A stretch of DNA of 64,000 nt from NCBI GenBank assembly GCA_024803745.1, contig JANJXV010000006.1:46283001-46347000 (forward strand), given 5' to 3'. Below are positions 1 to 10,208 of this stretch, piece after piece; positions within the stretch are counted from its first letter, which is position 1, and every line of letters begins with the position of its first letter. A model generated the notes under the pieces. That model made no database searches. It was given only the letters and a program-made list of their open reading frames with translations, and was not told the DNA's origin. Made by a program: the position numbers and the translations under genes. Source of the stretch: Megascapheus bottae. Its lineage: Eukaryota > Chordata > Mammalia > Rodentia > Geomyidae.

Positions 1-880
1 AATCAGCTTTCAAAGACAAAGGCGCTGCTTCAGTAGCTTTCTTGTTATTCCTGCTGTCATGAACATGGAAACAGCTTGATGAGGGAGGAGACCCCTGGTC
101 TGAGGCCCAGGTGCAGGGTCACTGCCATCCAAGCTTGTGAGGTGCACCCAGGGCAGGAACCATCTGGCCCTGCCCAGTGCTGCCATCCAGTTCTTTCTCT
201 TTCATCTTGGCCAGGTCTCAAAGCTAATACCTGCTGCCTAGGCAGCCTTCCCTCCCCTCCCAGCTCTGCATCTTCCTTTCTTTGGTCTCTGGGGTTCCAA
301 GCAGAGTGACAGTGGGGTAGGGCCATGTAGAAGCAGCAGCACAATGTACTCTCACCTACCAGAGAGTTTACCAGCCTCTCCCAGCTTCCTCTTGTTCACT
401 TCAACTGTTCTCTAGGACTGGTGGGGGCTACCGTAAATCCTCAGAGTCCAAGGGGGCTGAATGCTCATCCTTGGCCAGGAGCTTCCAAAGATGCCAAGAA
501 CCCATGTGTTGCTTGGTGCCTCCCTCAGTCCTTCTTGGATATTCTACACTACGTATCTTCCATCTTCCACCTCCTCTTCCTCCTGTGCTATCAACTTCTG
601 GGCCTGGAGATTCCCATGGCTCTGTGGGGTGTGTGTGTGTGTGTGTGTGTCTGTGTTTTGGGGGGTGTCAACCTTGAAGGTGGTCCCTGCTAGACAGCAT
701 GGACACATGACACATAAGCAGAAGATGAGCAAGCTGAGAAAGGTCTCATGTAATTTCTCTGGCCCTTCTAGACATGCCTTAGGTATGTCTTGCCCTTCAT
801 GTTAAAGGAGACATTAACCATACCAGGTCTTCTTGTCCTTGGGACCCTTGCATTTGGCCTAGGTTAGATCAAAGGAGGGT
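1..880. other. Unassigned intergenic sequence
   Basis: No recognised gene or SINE. Contains a (TG)n run at 628-650. Short reading frames here show no family resemblance. An exon at the left edge cannot be excluded. Confidence 0.6.
628..650. repeat. (TG)n microsatellite
   Basis: About eleven GT units ending in CTGTG. Confidence 0.9.
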
Positions 881-891
881 AGCATTTGTTT

Positions 892-956
892 AAAACTTTT
901 CTCTCACCCTTCTATTAATTACAATAAAAAATATATTAAAAAAAAACTTTTCTCTC
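892..956 (+). mobile_element. Minimal L1 3' end with TSD
   Basis: Only 37 bp (906-942) of L1 3' end and tail (ATTAATTACAATAAAAAATA), bounded by perfect 14-bp direct repeats AAAACTTTTCTCTC at 892-905 and 943-956. Extreme 5' truncation. Confidence 0.85.
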
Positions 957-961
957 TAGAC

Positions 962-1165
962 AGTACTGGTCGCTCATACCCCTACTCCTAGCTACACAAC
1001 AGGCTCAGACCTAGAGAATCTCTGTTCAAAGCCAGTCTGACACAAAAATCTTTGAGACTCCATTTACAATTAACCAGCAAAAAAGCCAGGCTGGAGGAGT
1101 AACTCAAGTATAGAGTTCAAGACAACTGAGAGCCCAAGGGACTGAGTTTGAGCCCCAGAAACTAA
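962..1165 (+). mobile_element. B1-composite SINE, old
   Basis: Degenerate head (CTCCTAGCTACACAACAGGCTCAG) and right half (AATTAACCAGCAAAAAAGCC ... GAGTTTGAGCCCCAGA), directly after the minimal L1 insert. Confidence 0.75.
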
Positions 1166-1169
1166 CTAA

Positions 1170-1770
1170 CCAACTTTCCTCCCCACCATTTCTGCCTTCT
1201 ACTCTTCTTACAAGCAAAGAACAGCTTTGTAAGGAGTACTATTTCCCCTCAACCCCCATCTGACCACCAGAAGAAAACTGAGATTATATGCCCATCTGAC
1301 TGAATCAGGCCTATCTAAGACTTCCTCTCTATGAAATGACTTGAAACACTTGGGACTTTGACTACCCCTGCCAAATGCCTTCAGGCAGCCCCTCAACTAA
1401 CTGTGATTGGCTCGATGGGAAAGGATGTATTTGATTTGCACTAAAGCAAGGATCCAAAGGATTCTGAGTCCCACAGCCCCATTGCAAAGACAGATTTTCA
1501 GATTCTCTACAAATGCCAGTCAAAGTTTCTGAATTTTTCCCATCTCATTGAGAGTTATCATTAATACTGGAAGCATTAAAACAGAGCCTCTCTGAAACTG
1601 TTGAACTAGCAGAGGTTTTCTTCTGTCTGGAAATAACAGTTCAGAAATTAAAGGTCATTTCTATGAACAACAGCAATAATTTTAAAAAATCCTACAAAGA
1701 AAGGAGGAAGTTTGCTTTTCTTTTTAAAGATTTTGTATTAATATTATACATTAATACCACATGGAAAGGG
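1170..1770. other. Unassigned intergenic sequence
   Basis: AT-rich sequence without a recognised gene or repeat. A short GATTGGCTCGATGGGAAAGG near 1,405 hints at an eroded ID element but is too weak to call. Confidence 0.5.
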
Positions 1771-1771
1771 T

Positions 1772-1982
1772 TTTTGGGGTTTTTTTTTGGGGGGGGGCAG
1801 TCCTGGGCTTGAACTCAGGGTCTGAGCAGAGCAGTCCTTGGGCTTTCCTCAAGGTTAGTGCTCTACCACTTGAGCCACAGCACCACTTTCGGCTTTTGTG
1901 TGTTTGTGGTACCAAGGAATCAAACCCGTGTCTTCATGCATGCTAGGCAAGCACTCTACCACTAGGCCAAACTCCCTGCCCA
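1772..1982 (-). mobile_element. IDL dimeric SINE
   Basis: Full-length antisense copy. The + strand reads poly(T/G), CAGTCCTGGGCTTGAACTC, and then GGTACCAAGGAATC, ending CCACTAGGCCAAACTC. The tail has mutated to a G run. Confidence 0.92.
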
Positions 1983-2106
1983 CACAGAGTTTTAATGTAA
2001 CATTTACATATATGCATACAATGTACTCCATCCATCTCACCCCTTTATTATTCTCTTTTATCCCCATTCCTCCTTCTGTTGAAATAATTTCAACAGGTTT
2101 CATTGT
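1983..2106. repeat. Interspersed repeat B (probable old L1 3' UTR)
   Basis: TTTTAATGTAACATTTACAT ... CCATCTCACCCC ... AATTTCAACAGG. The same order of words recurs at 8,091-8,222 and, in part, at 47,640-47,745 and 48,515-48,615, so it is a dispersed repeat. Assignment to L1 is inference. Confidence 0.55.
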
Positions 2107-2282
2107 TTTTTTTTTATTTTTATTTTTTAAATTTTGTCTGTCATAGGGCTTGAACTCTGGGCCTCAAGGCTCCAATTAACCTCTAGAAAACGGGAAGGGG
2201 AAGTGGGGCTTGTCTCCAGGGTAGGACAGTATCCTTGAGCTGAAGAGCTCAGGGACAGCACCCAGGCCCTATGACCCCTCCT
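2107..2282. repeat. Inverted SINE 3' ends
   Basis: A short - strand composite end (TCATAGGGCTTGAACTC, 2,141-2,157) abuts a + strand composite right half (2,166-2,282, ending GGCCCTATGACCCC), giving a small foldback. Confidence 0.7.
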
Positions 2283-2289
2283 CCGCCCA

Positions 2290-2361
2290 CACACACACAG
2301 AAAAAAAAGAAAGAAAGAAAGACAGGCAGACAGACAGAAAGAAAGAAAGAAAGAAAGAAAT
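2290..2361. repeat. (CA)n then (GAAA)n microsatellite
   Basis: Tail-derived simple repeat, following the composite SINE end, with a GACA variant block at about 2,322-2,336. Confidence 0.85.
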
Positions 2362-2369
2362 TGTAACGC

Positions 2370-3760
2370 TGGGAGAGATCATAACCACTGGGAGGAAGCT
2401 GGTTTGGGGAAATAGGTGCATAGTGGTAAACAGGACTTTGTGAGGCAGCTGGCCCTTTAAATTGCCTATCTCCCAGAAGCAGAGCAGACCAAGCATTTCC
2501 ATCTGCCTCTATGATCCAGCCTTCCTGATGCCAATTTCTTCAAGCATAAAATTGGGGCAGTGGGATTTGCCATTTCTGTGTGGCTCTGGCCTGTGGTGAG
2601 GACTAATTAGTGTTTTTAAAGTGTTGTAGGTCTGGACTGGTTTCTGCATTTTCTCAGGCTGAAAGCCAGGAGGCAGCATAAGTGTGGCTGGCTAGGGTTC
2701 CATGTGTGTTACTCGAGATGTGCTGTGGGGCAAGGCACTGATGGGACTTGAGATGATGGGGCCGCTCTCCCCATCAGAAAGGCCATATTTCCAAACACAT
2801 ATCAGTTGGCCTCAGTACAGAGGAAGCAGACTAGAAGCCTCTGAAAACTTAAAAGGAGCAACATGGTCTGGGATGACAACATTTATAACTGATTGTGTGG
2901 GAGAGTATGGGGTCACAGAATGCCATCACTGGTTTCCAGTGTGAGTTGGGGTCTCATGTGGGGAGAATCACTCACTACCTGGAACATCAGAGGTCAGCCT
3001 GGCCCTAAAAGACAAGGATTCTTTTCTTTTCTTTTCTTTTCCCTAAGGCATTCAAAGTGATTCCCCAGGCATCTGAGTCACTCTGGCTAGAACAGAGAGG
3101 GAAGATGAAGCTTGGCGCTGGAGGACTCTCAGTCCTCACAGAGCGATACTGGGATCTACCTGGGATTCCAGCTGCTTCTCCTCTTTTCCAGGCTTTGCGT
3201 AAATCCAGCTACTTGCTTGTCACTTCTCCTGCCCACCCTGTCCTGCTGGAGAAGACATAGAGTCTAGGCCAACCAGGCAGGGGCAATAAACAGTTCCTTA
3301 AATTTTTTTTTTCTTGAAGGGAAAGAAGAAAAAGGAAAAGGTGCCATCTGAACAGAGACCAAAACACTTCAAGGATCCCTCAGAACAAAGGCTCCAAAGA
3401 TGAATAAGAAGTGGCCTCAAAGCTCACAGGAAAGCAATTATAGCCCACATGCCTGAAGCTGCCCAGAGAGCGGGGGTGAGGGAGGATAAAAGCAGAACCA
3501 GTTTCAGGGCACTGAGGGGACCATTGACCAAAGAAACAATGAAAGGGACCTTCTCAGGGAAGGAGGAACAGAACCAAACACAAGGAACAGCTAAAGGGGG
3601 TATTTATTGCCTGGACTCAGAGGAAGTTGGGGGAGCCAGGCCAGAGGGCAGGCTTCCTAAATCTCTACTCACTAGCCAGGGTGATGTACATACCTGTAGT
3701 TCTTCCTCTGGGATAGAAGCAGAAGGATCTTCAGTTTGACATCAACTTTAGATAAATAGA
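2370..3760. other. Unassigned intergenic sequence
   Basis: The longest repeat-poor stretch near the left end. A short (TTTTC)n run lies at about 3,021-3,041. No coding signature or splice-framed exon was recognised. Confidence 0.55.
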
Positions 3761-3762
3761 CA

Positions 3763-4000
3763 CTGCATGGGGTGTGGAGTGGCTCACAACTGTAATCCTA
3801 GCTACTCGGGAGGCTAAGATCTGAGGATCAAGATTCAAAGCTGGCCCTGGCACAAAAGGACCTGAGAGGTTTATTAAACTCTAGAAAACAGGAAGTGGGG
3901 CTTGCCTCAAGGATATGGTGGTAGCCTTGAGCTGAAGTGCTCCAGTGACAGTGCGCCCAGGCTGTTTAAGTCCCATGACCCACAAAAAACAAAAAAAGTA
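3763..4000 (+). mobile_element. B1-composite SINE
   Basis: Complete. Head TGTAATCCTAGCTACTCGGG keeps the 7SL-like CTCGGGAGGCT; right half ends AAGTCCCATGACCCAC plus A-rich tail. Confidence 0.93.
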
Positions 4001-4020
4001 AAACACTATCTTGGAAACTA

Positions 4021-4110
4021 TGGGTTGGGGATATAACTCAGTGATACAGAAATTATCATAAGGCCCAGGGTTCAATCCCCAGCCCCCACCTCCCAAAAAA
4101 AGAAGAAGTA
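4021..4110 (+). mobile_element. ID-type monomer SINE
   Basis: TGGGTTGGGGATATAACTCA ... CAGGGTTCAATCCCCAGCCC plus A-rich tail: a single tRNA-Ala-derived unit with both A-box and B-box recognisable. Confidence 0.85.
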
Positions 4111-4550
4111 GAACTGCCATCTAAAGATACTTTGGGATTCAGGAAAGGCTATGGGATGATATACTACTACTCAGCTTTCTATCACTATGGAAAACCATCT
4201 GAGAAGAGAGGAGAGAGAAAAAAGAGAATTAGTACCAGGATCCTAATAACCACTCAAGGACATACCTCACTAAACGAATTTCATCCAACTAGTCCTTGCT
4301 TCTTTTCTTTCTTACTTTCTTTTTTGTCCAAGACCAGGATTTGGTACCTGATGCTTTTGCTCATTGTCTGGTGCTCTGTCTACTGACCCATGTGCCACCT
4401 CCTGGTCCCTACCTTTAATATTCTATCAGTTCCCAATAACAATACCATCTGGAGTCTAGATGTGAACTTTTGGAGAAATTTAAAATAGAAATCATAATAA
4501 AGCAGGAACTTTTGCTAGATGGTATTTGTCACTCATTCATAAGAACAAAT
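4111..4550. other. Unassigned intergenic sequence
   Basis: CT-rich and AT-rich sequence. A stretch at 4,310-4,410 may be an eroded repeat; nothing firm. Confidence 0.45.
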
Positions 4551-4551
4551 A

Positions 4552-4796
4552 GAGCCAGCGGTGGTGGCTCACACCTGTAATCCTAGCAACTCAGAAGGCT
4601 GAGATCTAAGGATTGTGGTTCAAAGCCAGCCTGGCAGCCTGTGAGACTCTTCTCTCCAATTAACCACTAGAAAACCAGAAGTAGGGCTGTGGCTCAAGGG
4701 GTAGGGTGGTAGCCCCTGTACTGAAGAGCTCAGGGGCAACACCAAGGCCCAAAGTTCAAGCCCAACAACTGACAAAATACAGAAATAAATAAGAAG
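4552..4796 (+). mobile_element. B1-composite SINE
   Basis: Complete copy from GAGCCAGCGGTGGTGGCTCA to CAAGCCCAACAACTGAC plus A-rich tail. Confidence 0.93.
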
Positions 4797-4800
4797 TAGT

Positions 4801-5032
4801 TGCGAACCAGAGCCTCAAACCTGTAATCCTAGCTCTCAGGAGACTAAGATTTGAGGATCATGGTTTGAAGCCAACCCAAACAGGAACGTCTACAAGACTC
4901 TTATCTCCAATTAGCCAACAAAAAGCCAGAAATGGAGCTATGGCCAAGTGGTAAAGCACTATTCTTGAGCAAAAAAGCTGAGTGAGGGAAAGCACCAGGC
5001 CCTTAGTTGAAACCCCAGGACTGGGGGAGGGA
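4801..5032 (+). mobile_element. B1-composite SINE
   Basis: Sits directly behind the preceding element. Right half reads GGCCAAGTGGTAAAGCACTA, ending CCCCAGGACTGGGGG, so its 3' end resembles IDL. Confidence 0.88.
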
Positions 5033-5290
5033 GGAGCAGGGAAGTCTTTTAAATCAGAGAAAAACATAAATTCACAGGAAAGAATGTTAACAGAATTAAA
5101 AACTAAATTGACAAAAATTATAAATGATGTAAACATAGTTGAATACATGAGTGCTAGAGAGTAAGAAATATCTTTAGGCAATCCCTTAATCTGAGATTGG
5201 CTCAGTGGGAGAGCATGTGTCTGATTTCTCTATTACTTTTTCTAATTTAGAGTATGAGAAACAGATTTGTAATAAAAACATTGATACAAA

Positions 5291-5524
5291 GCTGGGCAAG
5301 ATGGCTCACGCCTATAATCCTAGCTATTCAGTAGGCTGAGAGCTAAGGATCACTGCTTAAAGCCAGCCTGGGCACTAAAAAGTGTGAGACTGTTATATCT
5401 AATTAACCACCAGGAAATCGAAGTGGTGCTGTGAATCAAGGGGTAGGGCGGTAGCCTTGAGCTAAAGAGCTCAGGGACAACACGTAGGCTGAGAGTTTAA
5501 GTCCTGCTACCACCAGAAAACACA
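5291..5524 (+). mobile_element. B1-composite SINE
   Basis: GCTGGGCAAGATGGCTCACG head through AGTTTAAGTCCTGCTACC. Complete, modestly diverged. Confidence 0.92.
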
Positions 5525-5721
5525 AATGGGTATTGGTGAACAATATATTCTCTAATGTCTCCTGTATAAAGCATTATATGAGTCATTTTATTTTAGAATT
5601 TAGCGCTAGGGAAAAATTCTCTTCCAAATTTTCTATTCCCAAAGTTATGTAACACATTTACAATTCACCACTCACAGTTATTTTATCAGTCTTTGGAGCT
5701 ATCAACTCTAAATAATAGTCA

Positions 5722-6130
5722 GGGCTGGGATGTGGCTTAGTGGTAGAGTGCGTGGCTGGCATTCATGAAACCCTGAGTTTGATTCCTTGTACCATATACA
5801 CGGAAAAAGCTAGAAGTTGGAGCCAGGAGTTTAGCCTAGTGGTAGAGTGCTTGCCTAGCATGCAAGAAGATCTGGGTTCCACATACATAGAAAAAAGCTG
5901 GAAGTGGTGCTGGGGCTCCAGTGGTAGAGCTCTAGCCTTGAGAAAGTCCAAGGACAGTGCTCAAGCCATGAGCTCAAGCCCAGGACTGGCAAAAAAAAAA
6001 AAATGAAAAGAAAAAGAAAAAGCTGGAAGTGGTGCTGTGGCTCAAGTGGTAGTATGCTAGCCTTGAGCAGAAGAAGTTCAGGGACAGTGTCTGGGCCCTG
6101 AATTCAAGCCCCAAGACTGGCAAATAAAAA
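5722..6130 (+). mobile_element. IDL dimeric SINE split by a younger IDL
   Basis: Left monomer at 5,722-5,817, right monomer at 6,031-6,130 (ending CCCCAAGACTGGC). Its uninterrupted paralogue is at 9,534-9,731. Confidence 0.92.
5818..6016 (+). mobile_element. IDL dimeric SINE, nested
   Basis: Inserted into the older IDL with flanking AAAAAGCTAGAAGT (5,804-5,817) and AAAAAGCTGGAAGT (6,017-6,030). B-box region partly lost (GATCTGGGTTCCACATACAT). Confidence 0.92.
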
Positions 6131-6218
6131 TAATCAATCAAGTCAAAGACAGTGTGAAGAGAACTAAGATAATGTTACATAAGCATACAGTGGTGACTTA
6201 ATGCAATATAGACAGTCT

Positions 6219-6221
<3 letters not shown>

Positions 6222-6257
<36 letters not shown>
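6222..6257. repeat. (TG)n microsatellite
   Basis: Eighteen units, in the same place as the TG tract of duplication copy B. Confidence 0.93.
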
Positions 6258-6258
<1 letters not shown>

Positions 6259-6478
6259 TCCTGGAGATTGAACTCTGGGCTTGGGCTCTGTCCCTGAGCT
6301 TCTTTTTGCTCAAACCTAGCACTCTTCCACTTGAGCTAAAGCACTATTTCTGGCTTTTTCAGAGTAGTTTATTGGAGATAAGAGTCTCATGGACTTCCCT
6401 GCATGGTTAGCTTTGAACTGAGATCCTCAGTTCTCAGCCTCCTGAGTAATTAGGATTATAGGCATGAGCCACTAAGCT
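6258..6478 (-). mobile_element. B1-composite SINE
   Basis: Antisense, from the TG tract to GGCATGAGCCACTAAGC. It retains a 15-bp piece (GTTAGCTTTGAACTG) that is missing from the paralogue at 9,868. Confidence 0.88.
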
Positions 6479-6568
6479 TTTCTCTATGTAACCCAAGCTA
6501 GCCTTGAACTTGTAATCCTTTTTCCTCAACCTCCTGAAGGCTGGGATTATACATACATATCACCACAG
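6479..6568 (-). mobile_element. B1 monomer SINE
   Basis: CTATGTAACCCAAGCTAGCC ... CCTCAACCTCCTGAAGGCTG ... ATCACCAC: reverse complement of a B1 unit. Confidence 0.8.
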
Positions 6569-7088
6569 TATGCATGGATAGATATTGAAATTCAGATTTG
6601 TTTCATGTGATGCAGTAATATAAAAGAACTTGGCCAGAGAGATTGATGTCAACCACACCAATTTAAAAACTAAGAATACATACCATATGAGTAGCAGTAA
6701 TAACTGAAATGTAGAATGAGCTGAATTTGAAATCAATAATATGATCCAGAATGGCATATGCTGTGCACACATGGTAGTGTGTGAAGGGTTGGGAATTGTT
6801 TTTTTTTTTTGTAGGTGGTGGTGTTGTTTTTGTTTGTATTTTAGGTCTACTGAAGCTGTCCTTCCTATCAAAGATTGTACAAAGGACACACTCAGGTGCT
6901 ATCTTAATCCTGTTGCTCAATTTGTAAGTTCCACTGAACTCTCCTAAGCTTACTTGTGTTAAACCAAACCAGTCTTTCCTTTAGGTTTACACCTTCAAAT
7001 CTCTATCACTTGCTATTTTGTTCCTCATGCAAGATAGAACATCCATAATAATATTAAAATGGAATAATACAAAAAAGTCCAATAAGTA

Positions 7089-7282
7089 GGCCGGGAGTTT
7101 GGGCTAGTGGTAGAGTGCTTGCCTAGCATGCACAAAGACCTGGGTTTGATTCCTCAGTACCACACACATAGGAAAAAGCCATAAGTGGTGCTGTGGCTCA
7201 AGAGGTAGGGCTCTAGCTTTGAGAAAGTCCAAGGACAGTGCTCAAGCCCTGAGCCCAAGCCCAGGACTGGCAAAAAATAAAA
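7089..7282 (+). mobile_element. IDL dimeric SINE
   Basis: Full length. GGCCGGGAGTTTGGGCTAGTGG through CCAGGACTGGCAAAAAATAA. Imperfect flanking repeats AAAAGTCCAATA and AAAAGTGCAATA. Confidence 0.94.
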
Positions 7283-7549
7283 GTGCAATAATATAAATAA
7301 TGGAAGCTAAAAAGGACATGTTGTAAAGGTATGACAAATCCAATAGTACTCAAATTCTTTCCCCAGTAACCATATGAATAGCATTTAAAAATAAAGATTA
7401 TAAATATTTTAAAATTCCTTCCTTTAAGGAGAAATAAAAAAATTCAGATTTATGTGGCTATGAAACAAAGCTATGAGCCAAGATTGATATTCTCCATGGA
7501 TGCTATAGTCACTTAATATCTATGTTTTCCTGGGGAGATAGATATTTGC

Positions 7550-7747
7550 TTTTTTTTTTTTTTGCCAGTCCTGGACTTGAGCTCAAGGCTTGAGCACTGT
7601 CCTTGGACTTTCTCAAGGCTAGAGCTCTACCACTTGAGCCTTAGCACCATTTCCAGCTTCTTTCTATGTATGTGGTACTGAGGAATCGAACCTGGGTCTT
7701 CATGCATGCTAGGCAAGCACCCTACCACTAGGCCAAACTCCCAGCCC
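7550..7747 (-). mobile_element. IDL dimeric SINE
   Basis: Poly(T), GCCAGTCCTGGACTTGAGC through CCAAACTCCCAGCCCT; full length. Confidence 0.95.
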
Positions 7748-7793
7748 TTATTCACTTTTGTAAGTTATACATAGAAGGATTTCTTTTTTTTTA

Positions 7794-7830
7794 TCCCTCC
7801 CTCCCTCCCTCCCTCCCTCCCTCCCTCCCT

Positions 7831-7888
<58 letters not shown>
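7794..7888. repeat. (TCCC)n-(CT)n microsatellite
   Basis: About 45 bp of CCCT units, then about 48 bp of CT, with GCTTT units after it. Pure pyrimidine on the + strand. Confidence 0.95.
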
Positions 7889-7890
<2 letters not shown>

Positions 7891-7899
7891 CTTTCTTGC

Positions 7900-8090
7900 T
7901 TTCTGCCAGTCCTGGGACTTGAACTCTGGGCCTGAGCACTGTCCTTGGGCTTTCTCAAGGCTAGAGCTCTACCACCTGAGCCACAGCATCACTCCGGCTT
8001 TTTCTATGTATGTGGTACGAAGGAATCAAACCTGGGGCCTTTGTGCATGCTAGGCAAGCATTCATACCACTAGGCCAAACTCCTGGCCCC
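7900..8090 (-). mobile_element. IDL dimeric SINE
   Basis: Its T-rich tail has become the neighbouring pyrimidine microsatellite. TGCCAGTCCTGGGACTTGAAC to CCAAACTCCTGGCCCC. Confidence 0.93.
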
Positions 8091-8222
8091 CATAGAAGGA
8101 TTCCATTGTTACATTTCTACATATGTTTACAATTTATTCCAATCAACCTCACCTACTCTTATACACTGTCCCTTCTCCCCTTCACTCCTTTCCAAAACAA
8201 TTTCAACAGGATTCCCTGTTCA
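8091..8222. repeat. Interspersed repeat B
   Basis: GATTCCATTGTTACATTTCT ... CAATCAACCTCACC ... AACAATTTCAACAGGATTCC. Best conserved of the copies noted at 1,983. Confidence 0.55.
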
Positions 8223-9178
8223 GTTATCATACTTGCAAGGAATTTATGACATGATCTATGCATACTTATGAAGAAAAGCAAAATGAATTTCATGCATGGA
8301 TGTACATTAGTAAAGATTTAATATTATTTGTTTTTTTGCACAATAAATTATACATTCTTTAAGTTTAAAAAAAGAGGGAAAGCAAGTCAATATCATAAAT
8401 CTAAGAGGACAGGGGGATTGAGGCATTGGCTCAGTGTGGAACATTTACTTTGTACCACAAAAGTGTAAACTATTTCAAAATTCAAGGTTATTTTTCCACC
8501 AAAATCTGAAGTTACTAGTATTTTATATTGTACATTGATGGGTAATATATAAATCTTTTGTATCAAGCAAGCATGTGGCAAGATTTATTCTGTTTGGCAA
8601 GCTGAGAAACTTACCCACAATTCTTAGCTCAGAGAATAAGTATACCACAGAGTTTTGTGCAAGAGCCAGAAATTTTTTTTCTCAATAAACACCTTCACCA
8701 TTTATTCTGGTAACTAGAGAATTGTGTGACACTCGTCTTCCTAGCTTTCTGCTTAGAAGAAAGACATGAGGTTGACCTGGAAACATTTTAGAGCAGGTAT
8801 ATTCAGTTTTGCCACTCAGTCATAGGAAAAGTTCCACAATACTCCTGTGGAACATTTGATTCTGCGCAGCACCATTTCCTGACATGCTTGCCAGAATGTA
8901 TTAGCTGCAGAATGAATAGCACCTGCATAACTTGACCTGCTGCCTTTAGTTTTAAATTCTGGTGACTGTCCAAGGGAGGCAGTCATTGACACTCGAGCCA
9001 TCCTTTCTCACAGACATTAACTAGGAGGAACAATTGCCTACAGAGACCTCCTGTAACGAATACTGTGCCGCAGACATTTTGAGGCATATGTGTATCATTT
9101 GCTTTGGTAAACAAAAAACAAAAAAACTTATATTCCAGTCATCTGAAAGTGGCCTCCCTCATTAAAGAAGCATAGTTT
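8223..9178. other. Unassigned intergenic sequence
   Basis: About 950 bp without a recognisable repeat or gene. Possibly old unique DNA; conservation cannot be judged here. Confidence 0.5.
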
Positions 9179-9179
9179 G

Positions 9180-9360
9180 GGCCTGGAGTTTGGCCTAGTG
9201 GTAGAGTGCTTGCCTAGCATGCACAAAGATCTGAGTTCGATTCCTCAGTACCACATACATAGAAAAAAAAGCCGGAAGTGGTGCTGAGGTTCAAGTGGTA
9301 GAGCTCTAGCCTTGAGAAAGCTCAGGCCCTGAGCTCAAGCCCAGGATTGGAAAAAAAAAA
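9180..9360 (+). mobile_element. IDL dimeric SINE, internal deletion
   Basis: Intact left monomer. The right monomer jumps from TTGAGAAAG to CTCAGGCCC, losing about 13 bp. Flanked by AAGCATAG on both sides. Confidence 0.92.
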
Positions 9361-9533
9361 GCATAGGTTAAGAAGCAGGGCCAATAAAACATAGTCCTGT
9401 TTCATGACCCTTGAGATGGTTATTTGAGCTCTCTTCCAAATTTTCTATTCCCAAAGTTATGTAACACATTTAGAATTCACCACTCACAGTTATTTTACCA
9501 GTCTTTGGAGCTATCAACTCTAAATAATAGTCA

Positions 9534-9731
9534 GGGCTGGGAATGTGGCTTAGTAGTAGAGTGTTTGGCTGGCATTCATGAAGCCCTGAGTTCAATTCCT
9601 TAGTACCACATACACAGAAAAAGCTGGAAGTGGTGCTGTGGCTCAAGTGGTAGTATGCTAGCCTTGAGCAGAAGAAGTTCAGGGACAGTGTCTGGGCCCT
9701 GAATTCAAGCCCCAAGACTGGCAAATAAAAA
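9534..9731 (+). mobile_element. IDL dimeric SINE
   Basis: Uninterrupted version of the IDL split in duplication copy A. The right monomer is base-for-base the same over about 100 bp. Confidence 0.94.
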
Positions 9732-9818
9732 TAATCAATCAAGTCAAAGACAGCATGAAGAGAACTAAGATAATGTTACATAAACATACAATGGTGACCT
9801 AATACAATATAGACAGAC

Positions 9819-9819
<1 letters not shown>

Positions 9820-9867
<48 letters not shown>
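9820..9867. repeat. (TG)n microsatellite
   Basis: Twenty-three or more units, longer than the paralogous tract at 6,222. Confidence 0.93.
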
Positions 9868-10073
9868 TCCTGGAGATTGAACTCTGGGCTTGGGCTCTGT
9901 CCCTGAGCTTCTTTTTGCTCAAACCTAGCACTCTTCCACTTGAGCTACAGCACTATTTCTGGCTTTTTCAGAGTAGTTTATTGGAGATAAGAGTCTCATG
10001 GACTTCCCTGCATGAGATCCTCAGTTCTCAGCCTCCTGAGTAATTAAGATTATACGCATGAGCCACTAAGCTT
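9868..10073 (-). mobile_element. B1-composite SINE
   Basis: Copy of the element at 6,258 with CCCTGCATGAGATCCTCAG in place of the longer form. Confidence 0.88.
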
Positions 10074-10167
10074 TTCTCTGTGTAACCCAAGCTAGCTTTG
10101 AAGACAAGTTCAATCCTTTTTCCTCAACCTCCTGAAGGCTGGGATTATACATACATATCACCACAGT
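10074..10167 (-). mobile_element. B1 monomer SINE
   Basis: CTGTGTAACCCAAGCTAGC through ATACATATCACCACAG; paralogue of 6,479-6,568. Confidence 0.8.
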
Positions 10168-10208
10168 ATGCGTGGATAGATCTTAAAATTCAGACTTGTG
10201 TGGCTATG

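Larger units (their letters stand above)
5618..6602 (+). repeat. Segmental duplication, copy A
   Basis: Unique flank (CTTCCAAATTTTCTATTCCC), an IDL, a unique spacer (AATAATCAATCAAGTCAAAG), a (TG)n, an antisense composite and a B1 occur in the same order and orientation as at 9,430-10,201. Copy A is longer mainly because a second IDL has inserted into it. Confidence 0.93.
9430..10201 (+). repeat. Segmental duplication, copy B
   Basis: Partner of 5,618-6,602. The unique parts differ by only a few bases (2 differences in the first 113 bp by eye). It lacks the nested IDL and has a 15-bp deletion in the composite. Confidence 0.93.

Noticed and set aside
2298..2361. CRISPR-like regular repeats
   Set aside because: Simple tetranucleotide microsatellite from a SINE tail; there are no spacers.
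6481..6570. tRNA genes suggested by A-box/B-box words throughout
   Set aside because: All such words sit in ID, IDL or B1 SINEs with A-rich tails and target repeats. None folds as a complete tRNA with an acceptor stem and anticodon by inspection.
7748..7939. Arg-Glu repeat protein
   Set aside because: Translation of the (CT)n/(CCCT)n microsatellite.
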